A stretch of DNA of 64,000 nucleotides from Actinokineospora alba (GTDB lineage: Bacteria > Actinomycetota > Actinomycetes > Mycobacteriales > Pseudonocardiaceae): contig NZ_SNXU01000001.1 in assembly GCF_004362515.1 (NCBI RefSeq), positions 3,472,001 to 3,536,000 on the forward strand, read 5' to 3'. The number at the start of each line of letters is the position of its first letter. Position 1 is the stretch's first letter. A program made the translations under genes and the position numbers. The notes beneath the pieces were generated by a model. That model saw only the letters and a list, made by a program, of their open reading frames with translations, did no database searches and had not been told where the DNA came from. Of this stretch, positions 44,531-53,633 are shown piece after piece.

Positions 44531-45127
44531 TTACTTCGGGTTGGGGCGGATCACCGCGGAGCAGGCCACGTTGGAGTACTGGCCGGGCGCCACACCCTGG
44601 TTGACCACTTGGCCGTCGACGCTGACCGAGCAGGAGATCGAGTCCGCGTCGGCGTTGGCCGCGAGGAGTTGCGCGATGCCGATGCCGGGGCCGACGGTGA
44701 TCTGGACTTCCTTGCGCCACGGCAGGTCCACGCCCTCGACCTTCTCGGTCTGGGCGGTCCCGTCGACGACGTACCGGATCTCCGGGGACTTGCCGACGCC
44801 GTTGACCTCATAGACGACCGTGTGGGTGCTTTTCGGCAGTACGGCCTGTCGGTCGCGGATCTGTTCCTCGGGTTCCGGCTCGCCGTCGAACGCGCCGGTG
44901 AGCACGAGCACGGCGACGAATAGCGCGGCCACCCCCAACAGCCAGGGCAGCCACCAAGTCTTTTCCGCGAGCTTTCGCGATTTCGTCGGCGGCGGGCTCA
45001 CCGTGGAATCCGATTCCACGGCTTTCGACTCGGACTCCTCGACGTTCTCCGCCGCCGCGGCCGTCGTGGATTCTTTGTCGACGTCGTCCTCGACGACATC
45101 GACTGCCTTCGCTTGGGTCTCACTCAC
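44531..45127 (-). CDS. MmpS-like membrane-anchored protein
   Basis: 198 residues. An acidic cytoplasmic segment of ~75 residues precedes one transmembrane helix (WWLPWLLGVAALFVAVLVLTG). The outer domain (HTVVYEVNGVGKSPEIRYVV, then SCSVSVDGQVVNQG) resembles MmpS, the small partner of mycobacterial MmpL transporters. No MmpL gene is present here. It may instead act with the adjacent secreted protein. It is divergent from the copper-related gene set. Confidence 0.65.
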   Translation of the reverse strand: MSETQAKAVDVVEDDVDKESTTAAAAENVEESESKAVESDSTVSPPPTKSRKLAEKTWWLPWLLGVAALFVAVLVLTGAFDGEPEPEEQIRDRQAVLPKSTHTVVYEVNGVGKSPEIRYVVDGTAQTEKVEGVDLPWRKEVQITVGPGIGIAQLLAANADADSISCSVSVDGQVVNQGVAPGQYSNVACSAVIRPNPK

Positions 45128-45302
45128 GACTTGGGTCCTCCCTGGGCGACGGCCGAAACGACTGGTCGGATGGTGGCACGAGAGATCCGGCCTTGGCTAG
45201 AGGGGCCTATCTCACAGGTCTGCCGATTAACATTCAAGCAATCTTTCGCCCTGTCGATCACGCGGTCGGCGGCGGTGGGGACATTTGCCCAGCTTAAGGC
45301 TC

Positions 45303-45346
45303 CTCTCAGGTCTCTCTTAGAAGTCTCTCAGGTGGCTCTCAGGTGT
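45303..45346. promoter_or_regulatory. Four direct repeats at exact 11-bp period (candidate regulator box)
   Basis: Units CTCTCAGGT begin at 45303, 45325 and 45336, and a degenerate copy CTCTTAGAA at 45314, so all four lie one helical turn apart. Such phasing is typical of OmpR/PhoB-type response regulators and SARPs. A TAGATA sequence at 45376-45381 could be a -10 box for transcription to the right; whether the site serves the left or right gene is open. Confidence 0.5.
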
Positions 45347-45830
45347 CGCCGATGGCGAAAAAACGCATTGCCGGGTAGATAACCGAACAGGCAAATACCC
45401 GTCATTCGCTACCGGTCGGTCACTTAGGATTGTGCCTCTGACCTGCTAAAACAAGGCTGACGAGCGTGTGTCCGACCACTCGCGAAGGTCGGGACAACAA
45501 TTGTTCGATCAGGTGGAAAGTGGGCCGAAAATTCTTGCGCTCACCCGCCTGGTCGAGGCCGAGTGATCGGAAGATCGTCTCGTGTTAACAAAGCAGAGAT
45601 TAACCGGACATCCTTCATTGCGGTACTTGGTCCCACTTCTCCGGGATTCCTGAGAAGGCGGTACCGTTCACCCCCAGGAGCTCGCAATGGCAGACCTCCG
45701 GCCCGATGCCCGATCAATTCGCCGACAGGATTCGCACGGCAAGGACCCACCGAAAGGCACCCCGGTGCCCCGGTGAGTTCTCGCCGTGTCTTTGTCGATC
45801 GGCAGAGGCGGCAATTCGTTCCACCTCCCC

Positions 45831-45879
45831 GGTTCGGGTAGCGCGATCTCACCCTGCGCGGGATCGCGCTACCCGAACC
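45831..45879. promoter_or_regulatory. Perfect 18-bp inverted repeat in the cupredoxin leader
   Basis: Arms GGTTCGGGTAGCGCGATC (45831-45848) and its complement (45862-45879) enclose a 13-base loop. The right arm ends about eight bases before the AAGAAGGGA Shine-Dalgarno of the cupredoxin gene at 45898. It could be an RNA hairpin controlling translation, an operator, or a terminator for upstream transcription; no U-tract follows. Confidence 0.6.
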
Positions 45880-45897
45880 CGATAAGAAGGGAATGGC

Positions 45898-48800
45898 ATG
45901 CGCTCGTCGCGTCATTATTCGCCGCGTATGTTCCCGTCCGGGAGGGGCGCCCCGCGCCGCTCCCGGACGACACGGTTCATCGCCGCGTCGTCAGTCCTCG
46001 CGCTCGGCATTCTGGGCGCCGCGGTCCCGTCCCCTGCCCTGGCGGCGACCCACTCGGTGACAATGCAGAACCTGCAGTACAACCCGGCGTCGATGACCGT
46101 CGCCGTCGGGGACACCGTCACCTGGTCCAACTCGGACTCGGTGATCCACAGCGTGACGGGCGGACCGCTCAACTCGCCGGACCTCGGTCCGGGAGCGTCC
46201 TACTCGTTCACCTTCACCGGCCCGGGCACCGTCGACTACCGGTGCAAGTTCCACCCCGACATGGTGGGCCGGGTCGTCGTCGAAAGTGGTGGACCCTCGC
46301 CCACCACGACCACGGTGCCCCCGACGTCCACCACGGCACCCACCGCCACGCAGCCTCCGACGGCGACCCCGCCGCCCGGTGGCGGCGGTGGCACCGCGAC
46401 CAGCGCCCCCGGTGGCGCCCCGGTCGGCGTCGGTCCGCTGCCGGTGTCGTTCGACCTGACCGACGCCAACGGCTCCTGGTTCGACACGAACTTGAACCTG
46501 GGTCCGTCGATCGGCCAGTCGCTCGCCGTGGCGGTCCTGCCGCGGGTGAACCTGGGCTCCGTGCTCAACGGGGTTCCGTCGGTGAACCCGTCGGGCATCC
46601 CGCTGCTCGGTGGCGGCGGTCTGCCGGACGTGGGCGGCCTGCTGCCCGGTGTCGGCGGCGGCGCGCTCCCGGGTCTGCCCGACCTCGGCGCGGGCCTTCC
46701 GGGCCTGCCCGGTGGCGGTGGCGGCCTTCCGGGTCTGCCGGGCCTGCCGGGTCTCCCCGGTGGTGGCGGCGGAGCTCTTCCCGACGTCGGCGGCCTGCTC
46801 CCGGGTCTCGGCGGCGGCCTCCCGGGCACGGGTGATCTCCCGCTGCTCGGCGGTGGCAGCCTCCCGCTGCTGGACGGCACCACCGTCCCGCTGCTCGGCG
46901 GCGGCCTCCTGGCCGGTCTCGACGCGGCCAAGACGCTGAACCTGGACAACATCACCCAGGTCAACAGCGTGCTCGGCAAGGGCGGCCTGCCGTTGCTCGG
47001 CGACCTCGGGGTCGACCCGAACTCGCTGTTCAACCTCGACGCCATGCGGCAGGCGATCTTCCAGCTGCTGCCCACGGGCGACCAGCGGATCAGCAAGGCG
47101 AACTCGCTGCTCGACCAGCTGACCAGCCAGGTGAAGGCCCTCCCGGCCGACGCCCCTATCTCCCTGGACAGCCTGCCGGTCGGCCCCGAGCTGGAGGACC
47201 TCCTGGAGGACCTGCGGACCTTCGCCGAGAACGACGTGCAGCTCCCGGTGACGTTGAACTTCAACATCGCCAACCCGGACGCCGAGTCGGCGCACACGCC
47301 CACGAGCCTCATCTGGCCCGAGGGCGCCAAGGGTTTCCCGGCTGACGTGCCGGGTGCCTTCGTCGGTGCGACGAGCTACCAGCTCACCGAGCCCGGTCTG
47401 TACGCGTTCACCTGCAAGATCCACCCGTACATGCTGGGTGCGGTCGTGGTCGACGACCCGCTCACGCTCGGCCTTGACTTCGGCAAGAAGCTCGGCGTCA
47501 ACGCTCGCGGTCTGAGCGTGCCGTCGAACGCCGACATCATCGCCCAGCTGGTCCAGAAGTTCTTCGTCATCACGGTGGAGGACAACTGGCAGACCTTCAG
47601 CGACACCGAGGAGCGGACCTGGAACCCGCAGTTCCCGCCCGCCCCGATCCTGATGTACGACGACAAGGGCAGGCCGGAACTGGTGCCCAGCCTCGACTCG
47701 TACCTCAAGAGCAAGTTCGGCTTCCCGAAGAAGCTGCCCGCCCTGGGCAAGAAGCCGTCCACGCCTGGTGTCGGTGACGTCTGGATCGCGACCCAGATGG
47801 AGGAGTACGCGGAGAAGTCCAAGACCGGCTCGATCACCAAGGTCGACACCGCGACCTGGAACGTCGAGCAGAAGATCTCCGCGCCGGAGATCAACCAGAA
47901 CAACATCCACAACATGTGGACGGACAAGAACGAGACTGTCCTCTACGGCAATGAGTGGTTCGGCGATGAGATGAACACCTACGATCTCAAGACCGGCAAG
48001 TTCATCCGCCAGCTCGAAGTCGGCCCCGACCCATCGCACGTGATGAGCCGGACCGACACCGACCAGCTCCACGTGGCCATCAACGGCGGTGGCTCCGTCC
48101 TGGAGATCGCACCGGGCGGCACCCGGATCGATCGACGTCTTCCGGTGCAGGCGCCGGGCGGCAAGATCGCCCACCCGCACGCCCACTGGATGACCGGTGA
48201 CGCCAAGATCATGGCGACGCCGAACGTCAACACCTACAACGCGACCCTGGTCGACATCCCGACCGGCAACATCAGGCACGAGAAGACCGGCGAGATGCCG
48301 ATCGCCACGGGCATGACGCCGGACGGCAAGAAGACGTACATGGCCGACTTCCTCGGCGCGACCGTCTCGTGTATCTCCAACTACGAAGACGCCTGTGTCG
48401 ACGGCAGTGCGAAGGCCAAGCACAAGAGCATCAACCTGTGGGGCAGCTACGACCCGGTCGCCGGTGGCACCGGACCGTTCGGCGGTCTGCCGATCCAGCT
48501 GCCGGTGGCACCGGACAACTCGGCTCTCCTGGTGGCGAACACGTTGACGTCCAACATCACCGTGATCGACCCCAAGACCGACGAGATCGTCAAGTGGCTG
48601 CCGTGTGACGCCGGATGTCACGGCATCAACTACGGGGCGAAGAAGGGCGGCGGCTACTACGCCTACGTCTCCAGCAAGTTCGCCAACACGCTGGCCGTGG
48701 TCGACCCCGACCCGAACGGCGACGGCAACCCTGAGGACGCCGCCGTTGTCGGAAAGATGGTGCTCGACGGCAACCAGGGCACCGTCAACGACGGAACCAT

Positions 48801-48951
48801 CACCAAGTGGGCCGGTTTCGGCGGACAGGGCGTTCTCGCCATTCCGCTGGCCTACGAGGGCTGGGTCCAGAACGCGCCCAGCAACGCGGTCAACGACCAG
48901 TTGACCTGTCGCCAGCGGCACCCGGTCACCTACGCGACCGATTGTTCATAA
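45898..48951 (+). CDS. Secreted double-cupredoxin protein with C-terminal beta-propeller
   Basis: 1017 residues with a long basic signal peptide (cleavage near PALAA). Residues ~50-125 are a plastocyanin-like domain with type 1 copper ligands His (SVIHSV), Cys, His and Met (YRCKFHPDM). A Thr/Pro linker and a Gly-Leu-Pro-rich segment (~245-345) follow. A second cupredoxin-like site comes near residue 500 (FTCKIHPYM, with His in ESAHTP). The C-terminal ~400 residues look like a YVTN/YncE beta-propeller (MPIATGMTPDGKKTYMADF, ITVIDPKTDEIVKWLPC). It probably carries electrons or copper outside the membrane and works with the multicopper oxidase encoded next. The domain combination is unusual. Confidence 0.75.
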   Translation: MRSSRHYSPRMFPSGRGAPRRSRTTRFIAASSVLALGILGAAVPSPALAATHSVTMQNLQYNPASMTVAVGDTVTWSNSDSVIHSVTGGPLNSPDLGPGASYSFTFTGPGTVDYRCKFHPDMVGRVVVESGGPSPTTTTVPPTSTTAPTATQPPTATPPPGGGGGTATSAPGGAPVGVGPLPVSFDLTDANGSWFDTNLNLGPSIGQSLAVAVLPRVNLGSVLNGVPSVNPSGIPLLGGGGLPDVGGLLPGVGGGALPGLPDLGAGLPGLPGGGGGLPGLPGLPGLPGGGGGALPDVGGLLPGLGGGLPGTGDLPLLGGGSLPLLDGTTVPLLGGGLLAGLDAAKTLNLDNITQVNSVLGKGGLPLLGDLGVDPNSLFNLDAMRQAIFQLLPTGDQRISKANSLLDQLTSQVKALPADAPISLDSLPVGPELEDLLEDLRTFAENDVQLPVTLNFNIANPDAESAHTPTSLIWPEGAKGFPADVPGAFVGATSYQLTEPGLYAFTCKIHPYMLGAVVVDDPLTLGLDFGKKLGVNARGLSVPSNADIIAQLVQKFFVITVEDNWQTFSDTEERTWNPQFPPAPILMYDDKGRPELVPSLDSYLKSKFGFPKKLPALGKKPSTPGVGDVWIATQMEEYAEKSKTGSITKVDTATWNVEQKISAPEINQNNIHNMWTDKNETVLYGNEWFGDEMNTYDLKTGKFIRQLEVGPDPSHVMSRTDTDQLHVAINGGGSVLEIAPGGTRIDRRLPVQAPGGKIAHPHAHWMTGDAKIMATPNVNTYNATLVDIPTGNIRHEKTGEMPIATGMTPDGKKTYMADFLGATVSCISNYEDACVDGSAKAKHKSINLWGSYDPVAGGTGPFGGLPIQLPVAPDNSALLVANTLTSNITVIDPKTDEIVKWLPCDAGCHGINYGAKKGGGYYAYVSSKFANTLAVVDPDPNGDGNPEDAAVVGKMVLDGNQGTVNDGTITKWAGFGGQGVLAIPLAYEGWVQNAPSNAVNDQLTCRQRHPVTYATDCS

Positions 48952-48963
48952 CCGCCGGATAGC

Positions 48964-48999
48964 GGGTCGGGGAGCCGCCTCCGGGCGGCTCCCCGACCC
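48964..48999 (+). promoter_or_regulatory. 16-bp stem, 4-base loop hairpin between cupredoxin and oxidase genes
   Basis: Arms GGGTCGGGGAGCCGCC (48964-48979) and its exact complement (48984-48999) enclose TCCG. It begins 12 bases after the cupredoxin stop and ends just before the oxidase Shine-Dalgarno. With no T-run it may be a partial terminator or a stability element that lowers downstream expression. Confidence 0.7.
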
Positions 49000-49022
49000 A
49001 CCGGTCGACGAAAAGGAAAGCC

Positions 49023-50189
49023 ATGAGTTCTCCGCAGTCGCCGCGCGGGTTCGCCACCAAACCCGCCATCACCTTCGCCCTGGTCTCGGTGATCGCCCTT
49101 CTCGGCACGCTGATCTCGAGTTCCTCGGCGCCCACAGCCAAGGAGTCGCTCCCCGTCGACGTGTCCCCGGTCGCCGCCGCCGCGCAGGCGCAGTCCGGTG
49201 GCGGCGACGACCTCGGTGACGGCACCCGCCTCGCGGAGTGGCGCATCGTCGACGGGGTAAAGGTTTTCCACCTGACCATCGCCCCCAAGCAGTGGGAGAC
49301 CAAGCCCGGCGTGATCAAGGCCGGCTACAGCATCAACGGTCTCATCCCGGGCCCGGTGATCCGGGTCAACGAGGGCGACAAGGTGCGTTTCGTGGTCAAG
49401 AACGACATGCCCGAGGAAACCGCTTTGCACTGGCACGGCATGGATCTGCCCAACGACCAGGACGGCGTGCCGATGCTCACGCAGCCGCCGATCGAGCCGG
49501 GCACGACCTACACCTACGAGTGGACCGCGATCAGCACCGGCAGCCACTGGTACCACTCGCATCACCACGGTGAGCAGGAGAGCAAGGGCGTCTACGGCTC
49601 ACTGGAGATCGTGCCCCGCCTCGGCGACATCCCCGCCGACCGCGACTACCGGATCATGACCGGCGACGGCGCGCTCGGGTTCGTCATCAACGGCAAAAGC
49701 TTCCCGGCGACGGCCCCGCTGCGCGCCCGGGTCGGGGAACGGGTGCGGTTCCGGCTCATCGGCACCGGTCCGGAGATGATCCACCCGATGCACCTGCACG
49801 GCGGGTTCTTCGAACTCGTCGCCCAGGACGGGAAGCGGCTGCCGTTCCCGCAGCGGATGGACACCCTCCTGCTCGGCGTCGGGCAGACCTACGACATCGT
49901 GTTCGTCCCCACCAAGCCGGGCAAGTGGATGCTGCACTGCCACATTTTCTCCCACTCCGAGACGCACGAGGGCATGAGCGGGCTGGTCTCGATCCTGCAC
50001 GTGGACCCGGCCGCGGTGGCGCTGCCCGAACTCGGCAAGCTGCCCACGGCCGTGCCGAACCTGCCGGTGCCAAGGCTTCCGCTGCCCGCGCTTCCGCTGC
50101 CCGCACTGCCCGCCTTGCCGCTCGTGCCAGGTGTCCCCGCGCCGGTGGAGCCGCTGGGCGGCCCGGCTCCCGCCCATTCGCACAGCTGA
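49023..50189 (+). CDS. Two-domain multicopper oxidase
   Basis: 388 residues. An uncleaved anchor or signal helix (AITFALVSVIALLGTLISSS) leads to two cupredoxin domains. All four copper-binding blocks are present: HWHG, HSHHHG, HPMHLHG and HCHIFSHSETHEGM, giving type 1, 2 and 3 sites. The length is that of small two-domain laccase-like enzymes, which act as trimers. It would oxidise Cu(I) or phenolic substrates with oxygen outside the cell. A Pro/Leu-rich C-terminus ends in PAHSHS, extra His that could bind copper. It lies within a copper-handling gene set. Confidence 0.9.
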   Translation: MSSPQSPRGFATKPAITFALVSVIALLGTLISSSSAPTAKESLPVDVSPVAAAAQAQSGGGDDLGDGTRLAEWRIVDGVKVFHLTIAPKQWETKPGVIKAGYSINGLIPGPVIRVNEGDKVRFVVKNDMPEETALHWHGMDLPNDQDGVPMLTQPPIEPGTTYTYEWTAISTGSHWYHSHHHGEQESKGVYGSLEIVPRLGDIPADRDYRIMTGDGALGFVINGKSFPATAPLRARVGERVRFRLIGTGPEMIHPMHLHGGFFELVAQDGKRLPFPQRMDTLLLGVGQTYDIVFVPTKPGKWMLHCHIFSHSETHEGMSGLVSILHVDPAAVALPELGKLPTAVPNLPVPRLPLPALPLPALPALPLVPGVPAPVEPLGGPAPAHSHS

Positions 50190-50220
50190 CCCCGTTCGCC
50201 TGAGCACGAAAGGGATTCCC

Positions 50221-50952
50221 ATGTCACGTTCCATCTCGGCGGCGATCCGCGTTCTCGTCGTGGCGTGCGTCGCAGGCGCCGCGATGCTCGTCGGCGCCCA
50301 TACCGCGCTCGCGCACGTGTCCGTGTCGGCCGACGGCGCCGTGCCCGGCAAGTACACCAAGGCCACTTTCCGTGTCCCCAACGAGAAGGAGACCGCGTCG
50401 ACGGTCCGGCTGGAGGTGACCTTCCCGGCCGACCACCCGTTCGGCCGGGCGTCGGTCGCGCCGCCCGCGGGCTGGACCGCGACGGTGAAGACGCGCAAGC
50501 TCGACGTCCCGGTCAGCCACCACGGCGGGGCCAAGCTGACCGAGGGCGTCGAGTCGATCACCTGGGAGGGCGGGGAGATCAAGCCCGGCGAGTTCGCCGA
50601 GTTCCCGGTGTCCTTCGGCCCGTTGCCCGCCGACGCCGACCGGCTGGTGTTCAAGGCCCTGCAGACCTACTCCGACGGCGACGTCGTGCGGTGGATCGAG
50701 ACGCCGCGCGACGGCGCCCCCGAGCCGGAGTACCCCGCTCCGGTGCTGACACTGGCCGCCGCGCCCGCCACGGCGTCGGACGCGGGCACCGATGTGCTCG
50801 CCCGGGTGCTCGGGCTGGTCGGTGCGGTGACCGCGTTCGGCGCGCTCGCCGCCTGCGTCGCGGTGCTGCCCGCCGTCCGGCGCCGGACGGCCCAGCCGAG
50901 GGCGGAGATCCCGCCCGCCCGTGTTCCCGTCAAGGAGAAGGCGCAGGTCTGA
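50221..50952 (+). CDS. ycnI: YcnI-like (DUF1775) copper-binding protein
   Basis: 243 residues from an ATG at 50221 (GAAAGGG upstream). A signal peptide ends in ALAHVSV, so the mature protein starts with the conserved His of DUF1775, part of a copper site. Landmarks are YTKATFRVPNEKE and FPVSFGPLP. A C-terminal helix (VLGLVGAVTAFGALAACVAVL) anchors it. YcnI proteins are found beside CopC/CopD genes, as here, and handle copper at the outer face of the membrane. Confidence 0.88.
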   Translation: MSRSISAAIRVLVVACVAGAAMLVGAHTALAHVSVSADGAVPGKYTKATFRVPNEKETASTVRLEVTFPADHPFGRASVAPPAGWTATVKTRKLDVPVSHHGGAKLTEGVESITWEGGEIKPGEFAEFPVSFGPLPADADRLVFKALQTYSDGDVVRWIETPRDGAPEPEYPAPVLTLAAAPATASDAGTDVLARVLGLVGAVTAFGALAACVAVLPAVRRRTAQPRAEIPPARVPVKEKAQV

Positions 50953-50969
50953 CCATTCCTGGAGTCGTG

Positions 50970-52733
50970 ATGTCCGTGCTGTCGCCATCCCGCGCGCGGC
51001 TGGTGTTCGCCGCCTTCCTCACCGCCCTGTCCGCCATGCTCGTCAACCCGGCGCCCGCGTCGGCGCACGCCGTGCTGGTCTCGTCCACGCCCGGTGGGTG
51101 GCAGCTGCTCGGCGACTCGCCCAAGGAGGTGTCGCTGCGGTTCACCGAATCGGTCGACGTCGGCCTGGCAGGCATCCGGCTGATCGGCCCGCGCGGCAAC
51201 GACATCGCGGGGCTCGGGGCGCCGCGGCACCCCGAGGGCAAGCAGGACACGGTGTCCGTGCGGATACCGGAGACGCTCGCCAACGGCACGTACACCGTGT
51301 CATGGCGGGTCGTGTCGGCCGACACCCATCCGATCCAGGGCGCCTTCACCTTCAGCGTCCGCGAGGCCACTGCGCCCGCGTCGGCTGAGGCTTCGGCGAC
51401 CGGGAACGGTGTCGCGGCGGTGTTGTACGGCGTGGCCCGGTGGCTGGCCACAGCCGGGTTCGCGCTGTTGGTCGGCACCGCGTTCGTCATCGCCGTGTGC
51501 TGGCCGGGAGCGCGGGCGCGACGCGGGATCCGACGCCTGGCGGTGGTCGGCGCGGGAACGGCGACCGCCGCCTCCGTGGCGGCCCTGGGGCTCTATGGGC
51601 CGTACGCGAGCGGCGGGTCCCTCGGGGGGATCGTCGATCCGGCTGTTCTCGGCGCGACCGTGGACAGCCGGATCGGCCTCGGCCTGGTGACCCGGATCTT
51701 GTTGCTGGGCATCACCTCGGCGCTCCTGGTGCGTTTCCTGCGTCGCGACGAGACCGAGGGCGACCTGCCCACCCGGCAGCGCGCGCGCCGGGGAGTCCTG
51801 GTGCTGGCGGGTGCGGGAGTCCTCGCCGCGACCTGGAGCCTGGTCGCGCACGGAGCCGCGGACACGCTCGCACCGCTGACCGTCCCGATAGGACTGATCC
51901 ATCTCGCCGCGATCGGCGTCTGGCTCGGCGGGCTGCCCGCGATCGCGGTCCTGCTGCGCTCCGGTGACATCACGGCGATGCGCACGGCGGTACCCAGGTT
52001 CTCCACGACCGCGGGGATCTGTGTCCTCGTGGTCGCGGTGACCGGGCTGTATCAGGGTTGGCGGCAGGTCGGCACGTTCTCCGCGCTGGTCGGCACCACC
52101 TATGGCTGGTGGCTGCTGGGGAAGCTGGCGCTTGTCGGCATCCTGCTGGGCTCCGGTGCGATCGCGCGCCGCTGGGTGCACCGGCACTACGGGTTCGAGG
52201 TCGCCACCGTGACCGAGAAGCGCCGCGCCAAGCGCGGGCCGGAGACCGCCGAGGTGGGCCGGTTCCGCAAGGTGGTCGTGGTCGAGGTGGCGCTAGCGGT
52301 GGCGCTGCTCGGCGTCACCGCGACCCTGGCGGCGGCCGAGCCCGCGCGGGCCGAGCAGGAGCGGCTGACCAACCCGCCCAAGGCCGCGGCGGGCCCGCTG
52401 TCGGTGGCGGTGCCGTTCGACGCGGGCGGGTTCCACGGCAAGGGGCAGGTGGCGATGGTGCTGACCCCGTCGAAGGTCGGCAAGAACGAACTGCATCTCG
52501 CGGTGCTCGACCCGGTCGGCAAGCCCAAGACGGTGCCGGAGGTACGGGCCGAACTCCGGCTCGCCGCGGCCGGGATCGGCCCCATCCCGGTGAAGCTGGT
52601 GCCCGGCGGGCCCGCGCACTACGTCTCGCTCGACGTCGGCCTGCCGATGCCGGGGGAGTGGGAACTCGCCGTCGTGGTGCGCACGTCCCCGATCGACCAG
52701 ACCACGGTCCGGGTTCCGGTAAACACCACGTGA
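50970..52733 (+). CDS. CopC-CopD fusion copper protein (YcnJ-like)
   Basis: 587 residues from an ATG at 50970 with GGAG five bases upstream. The signal peptide ends SASAHAVLVS, giving the N-terminal His of CopC; a second copper ligand is in VVSADTHPIQGAF. CopD follows with eight or so transmembrane helices (residues ~150-470, including LIHLAAIGVWLGGLPAIAVL). An extra ~130-residue outer domain closes the protein. Such fusions import copper or supply cuproenzymes. It lies 17 bases after ycnI and is part of the same operon, consistent with delivery to the multicopper oxidase. Confidence 0.9.
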   Translation: MSVLSPSRARLVFAAFLTALSAMLVNPAPASAHAVLVSSTPGGWQLLGDSPKEVSLRFTESVDVGLAGIRLIGPRGNDIAGLGAPRHPEGKQDTVSVRIPETLANGTYTVSWRVVSADTHPIQGAFTFSVREATAPASAEASATGNGVAAVLYGVARWLATAGFALLVGTAFVIAVCWPGARARRGIRRLAVVGAGTATAASVAALGLYGPYASGGSLGGIVDPAVLGATVDSRIGLGLVTRILLLGITSALLVRFLRRDETEGDLPTRQRARRGVLVLAGAGVLAATWSLVAHGAADTLAPLTVPIGLIHLAAIGVWLGGLPAIAVLLRSGDITAMRTAVPRFSTTAGICVLVVAVTGLYQGWRQVGTFSALVGTTYGWWLLGKLALVGILLGSGAIARRWVHRHYGFEVATVTEKRRAKRGPETAEVGRFRKVVVVEVALAVALLGVTATLAAAEPARAEQERLTNPPKAAAGPLSVAVPFDAGGFHGKGQVAMVLTPSKVGKNELHLAVLDPVGKPKTVPEVRAELRLAAAGIGPIPVKLVPGGPAHYVSLDVGLPMPGEWELAVVVRTSPIDQTTVRVPVNTT

Positions 52734-52807
52734 CTTGCCACCGACAGGACGAGACCCCCTGCTCGAGCCGTCGTTGACAGATCATCCTCAAGGAAAGGCG
52801 GAGGCGG

Positions 52808-53629
52808 ATGAGGTCGGTGCCACTGGTGACCGGGGATCCCCGGGCGTTGCCCGCCAACGTGCTCGCGGACCTGCGCAGGCGGGTGGTCGCGGCGGTCGAG
52901 ACGGGAATGGCCCAGGTGGACGCCGCGCGGCTCTTCGGGGTGTCGCGGCAGACGGTCGGGCTGTGGGTGCGCGAATACCGCGACCGCGGGGACAGCGCGT
53001 TCGTCCCCGGCAGGCGCGGACGCAGGCCCGGCGAGCAACTCGCCCTGGCCCCGGCCCAGCAGCTGTGGGTCGCGCGGGCGATCATGCGGCACACCCCGGA
53101 CGCGATCGGCCTGCGGTACCGGGTGTGGACCCGGCAGGCGGTGACCGAGCTGATCAACCGCGAGTTCATGGTGATGCTCGGCGCGACGACGGTCGGCAAC
53201 TACCTCGTGCGGTGGGGATTCCCGGGGCCGCAGGACCTGTTGCGCACGCTGCGCGGGCGCAACGCGGTGGCGGTCAGCCGGGCGAACCGGTACGGCGGCG
53301 GCGAGCGGCAGGCCTGGCTGCCCGGCGCCGAGGTGATCTGGGTGGGCCACGGCAGTCCGAAATGGACGATGGACGCGCAGGGCGGCGGCTGGGCCGACCT
53401 GAGCGTGCTGCAGGCGGTCTCGAACCGCGGCGCGATGTCGTTCCTGGCGTGCGAGGACCCGTTCGACGCCGGGCAGGTGCGCGCGTACCTCGAGCGGCTC
53501 GCCGCGCACCTGCGGCGGCGGGTCAACGTCGTGGTGACCTGGCTGCCCGCGCGCGGCTACGACCGGGCCCAGAGTTGGGACATCGGGGCCGCGGCCGTCC
53601 GCTTCGTCGACCTCGAGGAGGAGCGGTGA
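52808..53629 (+). CDS. IS630-like helix-turn-helix protein, probably domesticated
   Basis: 273 residues. The N-terminal half has the IS630 binding region: AARLFGVSRQTVGLWVREYR and a GRRGRRPGEQLALAP linker, then a second winged helix (WTRQAVTELINREF). The second half follows the DDE-domain layout, but the expected DE and DN catalytic pairs are not seen at their usual places (EVIWVGHGSPKW, then VVTWLPARG). No terminal inverted repeats are evident. So this looks like a former transposase kept as a DNA-binding protein. Confidence 0.65.
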   Translation: MRSVPLVTGDPRALPANVLADLRRRVVAAVETGMAQVDAARLFGVSRQTVGLWVREYRDRGDSAFVPGRRGRRPGEQLALAPAQQLWVARAIMRHTPDAIGLRYRVWTRQAVTELINREFMVMLGATTVGNYLVRWGFPGPQDLLRTLRGRNAVAVSRANRYGGGERQAWLPGAEVIWVGHGSPKWTMDAQGGGWADLSVLQAVSNRGAMSFLACEDPFDAGQVRAYLERLAAHLRRRVNVVVTWLPARGYDRAQSWDIGAAAVRFVDLEEER

Positions 53630-53633
53630 CGGA

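Larger units (their letters stand above)
45128..45897. other. Long divergent regulatory region
   Basis: 770 bases between the MmpS-like gene and the cupredoxin gene. Frames on both strands are short and poor. The region is relatively AT-rich around 45220-45600. It contains four 11-bp phased repeats and a perfect 18-bp inverted repeat, described separately. Confidence 0.6.

Noticed and set aside
46620..46920. DNA repeat element in the cupredoxin gene
   Set aside because: The repetition is a Gly-Leu-Pro-rich low-complexity linker in the protein, without a fixed period.
45991..48921. 976-codon minus-strand open frame opposite the cupredoxin gene
   Set aside because: High-GC antisense artefact; composition is Arg/Val/Gly-rich without a domain, and the plus-strand product is clear.
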